Shown here piece by piece: positions 59,538 through 64,000 of a stretch of DNA of 64,000 nt. The stretch lies in NCBI GenBank assembly GCA_036346255.1, contig CM070629.1, forward strand, positions 6,019,001 to 6,083,000, written 5' to 3'. The stretch is from Ampelocalamus luodianensis (taxonomy: Eukaryota; Streptophyta; Magnoliopsida; Poales; Poaceae). The translations under genes were made by a program, and so were the position numbers. The notes below the pieces were generated by a model. The model ran no database searches. It saw only the letters and a program-made list of their open reading frames with translations, and was not told where the DNA came from. Numbering within the stretch: position 1 is the first letter of the stretch; every line of letters starts with the position of its first letter.

Positions 59538-62500
59538 TGAGGACCCCAATTTATTCGGCTTGTAATACTTGACCATCCACTTGGTCCTAGCATTACAAAT
59601 CAAATAAACCAAACCTCGAGATATGTATACTTCCCAGAAATGCAGTACACACACCCCGTCACAAATTCGTGCATCAATTCCATTCTAGACATAGAATCCA
59701 AAGCATCACATTACCAAACAGTAGGCATACAAAATAGAGTTATTACAAAAGAGGACCGACCGGCCAAATGACATAAAGAGACTAAGTAAATAGCGGAAGC
59801 GATAGTGCCATAAGATGACGATAAACAAAAGTCAATCAGTGTGCTTTTACCCACAAGGCAACCGACCGGGCCGCCAAACTAGTCGTCCCAAACCCCTCCA
59901 CAGCATGTGTCACAAAAGTGAGGCCCTTGGGGCTCACCTTCTTCCTCTGCAACAAATAACATTAAGCAAAGCAAATGAGTACAAAGATGTACTCGCAAGA
60001 CTGACGTGTGGACTAGCAGACCTATACATATGCTACATGCAAGCTTATTTGAGTGGAGGCTGTATGGCTTATTTTAGCACAAAGCAAATTTTATTTGCAG
60101 TAATGTAATACATTTAAAAGCAAGTTTGCAATTCATTTTATTGTTCAAAAAGCAACAAGAATATCATAGTAACAAAAGATAGATGACAACATCCTGGAAG
60201 TGACTATCTCATAGTCACCACAACAATAGCATGAATAACCCATTCATACCACCCATGTCAAGTTTAAGTTTTTAAAATGTTGTAGTCTAGTTCTTGCATG
60301 ACCTTACCAAACAATGTCCATAACCTAAGACGAGGCTATTCGAATAGTTTAAACCCTGCAGGGGTGTACCAATGTACCCACACGATAGACCGCCTTTCCA
60401 CCAGCCACGGTTAGCACACTTCCTTGGGTATGCAGGCATGACTAAGTCTAACGAGACATTTCCAATGAATGATGCTAATTAAGAGTCACGACAACCGGAT
60501 AGGGTAGGGTGCACCGGCCCAGCCGCAGCAACTGCAGGTGCTCTTCCCCTTATAAAAACAGTTTTAACCACCTGCGACCCCGAATTAACAACTCCCAAAG
60601 TACTTAGTCAAGAGAGGTCCCATATCTCTCCCGTATGGTCAGCACGCAATAAGCGCTTGGCTTAGTGACACAAGTAACTCGGTCCTTGGGGACTTAGGCA
60701 CCATTCCGATCACACCCAACAGATCACACCAACATACCATTGTGCCCAAGTCAAGATATAACTTTTATTTTCAGTTTTTGATTTGCAAAGATAGTAAAAC
60801 ACAAGGCTGGACATAAAGGAATAATATTAACTTTGTGTGATCAAGATCACCGACTAAGTCGATGATCACCCAAAACTACCGGTAACTAAGCATGACTAAG
60901 CAATTCGACTTCGTAATCTACTAAGTGACAAGAGCTCATCCAGCGAACTCTAACACAGCAAATAACCTAGGCTCAGGTAGTAGAGGAATATCATTTACCT
61001 ACAGGTTATGCATCTAAGGAATAACTAACCGATTTCACACAAAATAGCAATGCATACATACAAGTTGAAAATAATATATTAGACTTTAAAATAAAAGGGA
61101 TTATCATGATCAAACTGCTTGCCTTGCTGGTTTTGCTCAGTTTGCTGCAGAGGGGTACTCTCAAGATCGATACACTCGTCGGCACCTAACGAAAAAGCGA
61201 ATAGGAACCGATAAGAACGAGAAATACCGAAAAGACTCAAAAATCAACTTTCTCTAAATGCTCTAAAAATTTTACAGAAGCAAGATCATGATTTATAATG
61301 AATTTAGAAATAGGAATCACTTCATTTGGACATTATGAGCAAAAGTTATAAGCAAAACAATTCTGCTCAGCTAGAAAAATGCAATTTGTTACTATTCAAT
61401 GTAATTAAATTGTTTGGCAAAAATTTCTGGAAATATGGTGCATCTGAAATTTTTACAGTAAATCAAGCACCTCATAAGATGAACAACCCAATTGGATTCA
61501 CCTCATTTGGAGCTATAATGCACTTTCTATGAATTTTCAAAGACATGAAAATGAGCACAATTCAATTATATTTGCAATTTCTCTATCAATAGAAACATGC
61601 CTAAAACCAATTTTAACAGAAAGTTCATTATTAGAGGAAGCCAACAAAATTGGATTCACTCAATTTGAAGTTACAGAGAAATACTTATGCATTTTTTAAG
61701 TTTAAACAATTTTTAGTGCAAAAATAAATCTATCCTAGAGTCATTTTATTAATAAACCTTTTCTGGGATAGAAACATGGTTCAACCTATTTTTTTTATTA
61801 AAGTACATTTAAAATGGAAACTAACAAAATTTGAATCATCAATTTTGGAGCTAGAATGAATTACTTATGAAATTTTGAAGTTTAAAGCAATTAGCAGTTC
61901 ACAAATAAAGCATTTCGGAATTTATATAAACACTAATACCTTTTACACCAATACCCATTCTAGCCACAGACACTGACCAGTGGGGTCCGTAGCACAGTGC
62001 CATTTTCTAATTAAAACTCAGATTTAAATGCGCACTGACAGGTGGGGTCTACCTGTCATACACTCGGTTCATATAACAGTGCATGGACTCTGGGTCCACG
62101 GCCGGTCCACGAGACCACGACTGTGCACTAACGGCCTCAGGCCCACATGTAAGCGACACACTTAACCGCAGCTAAACGGGGATTTCCGACAAAGATTCGT
62201 CATTTAAAACTAATCATCGACATTAACTCCTAATGACGAGCTACAGTGACGGTCGGAACGCTCCACGGGGAGTTGCTGCGGCCGCGTGATTTGCCGGCGC
62301 GTCGCCGGAGAAGGAGGGCTCGACGGCGGCGGCCGAGCACTAAAATGGAACAAGCACACTAATGCGCACCTGGTGGCACCGGCGGCGAGGTCGGAGGTGA
62401 CCCGACACGGCGGCGCGACGAGGTGAAGCGGAGTGACACGTACGGGAAAACGAAAATGACAATACGGCCACTCATCGACCGATCTAGCGTGAGCATAAGC

Positions 62501-64000
62501 AATAGAAAGGGTCAGGGACCTTACTGGGACGACCTGGAGGTGGAGGAGTCGTCAGAGTTGACCCGGCGACGAGAACCGAGGCGGCGGCGATGGCTTTACC
62601 GAGGGGAGCTCAACCTGAGAACAGAGGGAGGGAAATGGTGATGGAGGACGCAACAGAGGTGCCTCGAGATGGTGTAAGAGAGGGAATCGACAGGGCTCAC
62701 CGCACCGTCGCGGAGAAGAAAAGGACCCGACGGCGAAAATGGGGAAACCAAGGTTCTTGAGTTCCTGAGAACGGATGGTCAAATTGATTGAGGGGAAATG
62801 TTCTTTGTACCCTATGGCGCCAAGTGACGCGCAAGAAATGAGTAGGAACTCACCGAAGACGAAGATGACACGGCGGCGGTCTCGGGTGCGTGCTCTGAGC
62901 GGTGGTGGCGCTCTCGTGCTCTCGGTCCTACACACGAAGACAAGGGCTCACCAGAGCACAAAGGAGAGTGAAGGAGAGAAACGAGGGAAACCACGCGGAG
63001 GAGACTCACCCAAGAGGGCGTCGAGTTCTTGCCTCCTTTCCCTCGGTCGCCGAGAGGGAAAGTGAGAGCTTGAGGATGAAGGAGGCAGGGTTATAGGGCC
63101 CCAACGTTCGGAATGGAAGCGGCATTAGGCAACGGAGCTCCGTGACGGAGTTGGGAGGCGCGCGCGACGCGAGGTGACGGAGTGCTCGATCAGGCGCGCG
63201 CCGCGTGGCACAGAGCTCGCGCAGCGCCGGCCAGCGAGGTTGACGACACAACCGAGTGTGGGTCCGCGGCGTCGCCGACTTCAGTATGAGCGTGCGATCG
63301 CGCGAAAAGAAACCGGGGCAGACCGTTGGATCGAGATCCAACGGTTGATAACGCACGAGACGTGTTATAACTCGGCGAAGCGGTACGCGATCGCGACCAT
63401 TGATGCGCGATCGAACGGCTGCATGCGAGGCGCGGGAGAGATGGTTGGGCCGAGCCAAGTCGGTTTGGGCGCGGTCAGAGTTAGGTCCGAGCCCGAGGAA
63501 CAGTGTTTTTATGCTTTTGATTTAAATGACTGAGAAGATTAGGGAATTTTTAGGGGTAGCTACGAAACTCCCAAAATTTTGAAATTTTTATGGGAACTTC
63601 CAGGCATAGATAACAGCCTTTTTTAATTTTTCCAGAAATTTTCATGCAATGCATTGCTCCCTAGAAAATTCACAAGCTGCTGCCCTAGAGGTTTGACCAG
63701 AGTTCAAACTGGTTTGACTTGCTCTTTTGAAATAGCAAATAAAATCTAAAAATCATGAGATTTTTCAGAGAGGTTCCCAAGATGACCAAGAGGATAGTAA
63801 AAATATTTCCAGAGGATGATCACCAGATTAGATTGGAAAGTTTTTAATACCAACAATTTCCATCAAAGAAACATGGTTCTTTGGAAATAGAAATTGCTAG
63901 GGGTAAATTCTAGAAAATTTCCAAATGACTTCATGAGGCAACAAAAGTTTTAAATTATCCTCATTAATTACATTTGAAACATAAACCATTGTTTGGGATG
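59538..64000 (-). repeat. Long Ty3/gypsy-type LTR, minus orientation, running off the window
   Basis: It begins (in plus coordinates) TGTGAGGACCCC right inside the copia gag frame. On the minus strand a TATA-like CCCTATAACCC lies at about 63090-63100, followed by a CT-rich start region, with GC-rich U3/R sequence at 62240-63480 and AT-rich sequence on either side. Segments around 60300-60360 (AAACTATTCGAATAGC in reverse) and the GTAATAACTCTA word near 59730-59750 match the LTR at 1322-4320, so both belong to one lineage. Open frames in the GC-rich part are composition artefacts. The 5' end is beyond 64000, so a solo LTR cannot be told from a full element. Confidence 0.7.

Noticed and set aside
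62423..63533. Several frames in the GC-rich right end
   Set aside because: They lie in the U3/R part of a long LTR, are mutually overlapping and Arg-rich, and show no gag or pol signature.

Overview
This window is nuclear DNA of a grass (Poaceae). The support is: intron-rich plant genes with GT-AG introns, very GC-rich first exons, proteins closely resembling rice homologues as I remember them, and a typical grass transposon load (Ty3/gypsy and Ty1/copia LTR elements, PIF/Harbinger and Tourist-like MITEs, a Mutator-like element, an L1-type LINE). I cannot name the species from sequence alone.

Layout. 1-4320: a Ty3/gypsy 3' end (integrase remnant plus a long LTR), itself cut by another LTR. 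4386-4510: a scrap of plant mobile domain coding sequence. 5095-10404: an almost complete but decayed PIF/Harbinger transposon with its Myb-like and DDE transposase genes, abutting a MITE (10408-10703). 11040-16014 (+): a 15-exon nucleotide-sugar transporter. 17758-18261: an isolated RNase H fragment. 20051-21260: a Mutator-like element with a perfect 9-bp target duplication and a GC-rich cargo. 21444-24797 (-): a seven-exon neprosin-domain secreted protein. 25828-27163: an inverted repeat with a MITE between its arms. 30366-33433 (-): a dead LINE. 35798-36107: a long hairpin. 36865-41727 (-): a ten-exon FREE1/FYVE1-type endosomal sorting protein. 43808-44152 (-): a small orphan gene. 45271-48629 (-): adenylyl-sulfate kinase. 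50733-51074 (-): a small plant-specific protein. 52455-53606: a tandem duplication. 53991-54446 (-): intronless ribosomal protein uS15 (RPS13). 55741 to the end: nested LTR elements, including a copia element that has lost its reverse transcriptase and is interrupted by a long gypsy LTR that runs off the window.

The five confidently identified genes do unrelated household jobs (Golgi nucleotide-sugar transport, secreted protease-like protein, ESCRT-linked vacuolar sorting, sulfate activation, translation), as is normal for a plant chromosome; there is no operon-like cooperation. For the three multi-exon genes with complete models, every exon junction was checked by hand for splice signals and reading phase, giving 356, 426 and 500 residues; the kinase core gives 208. 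I found no convincing new multi-gene system. The most interesting signals are the possible gene-capturing Mutator element, the long hairpin, the abutting Harbinger/MITE insertions, the intronless RPS13 copy and the RT-less copia fusion frame.
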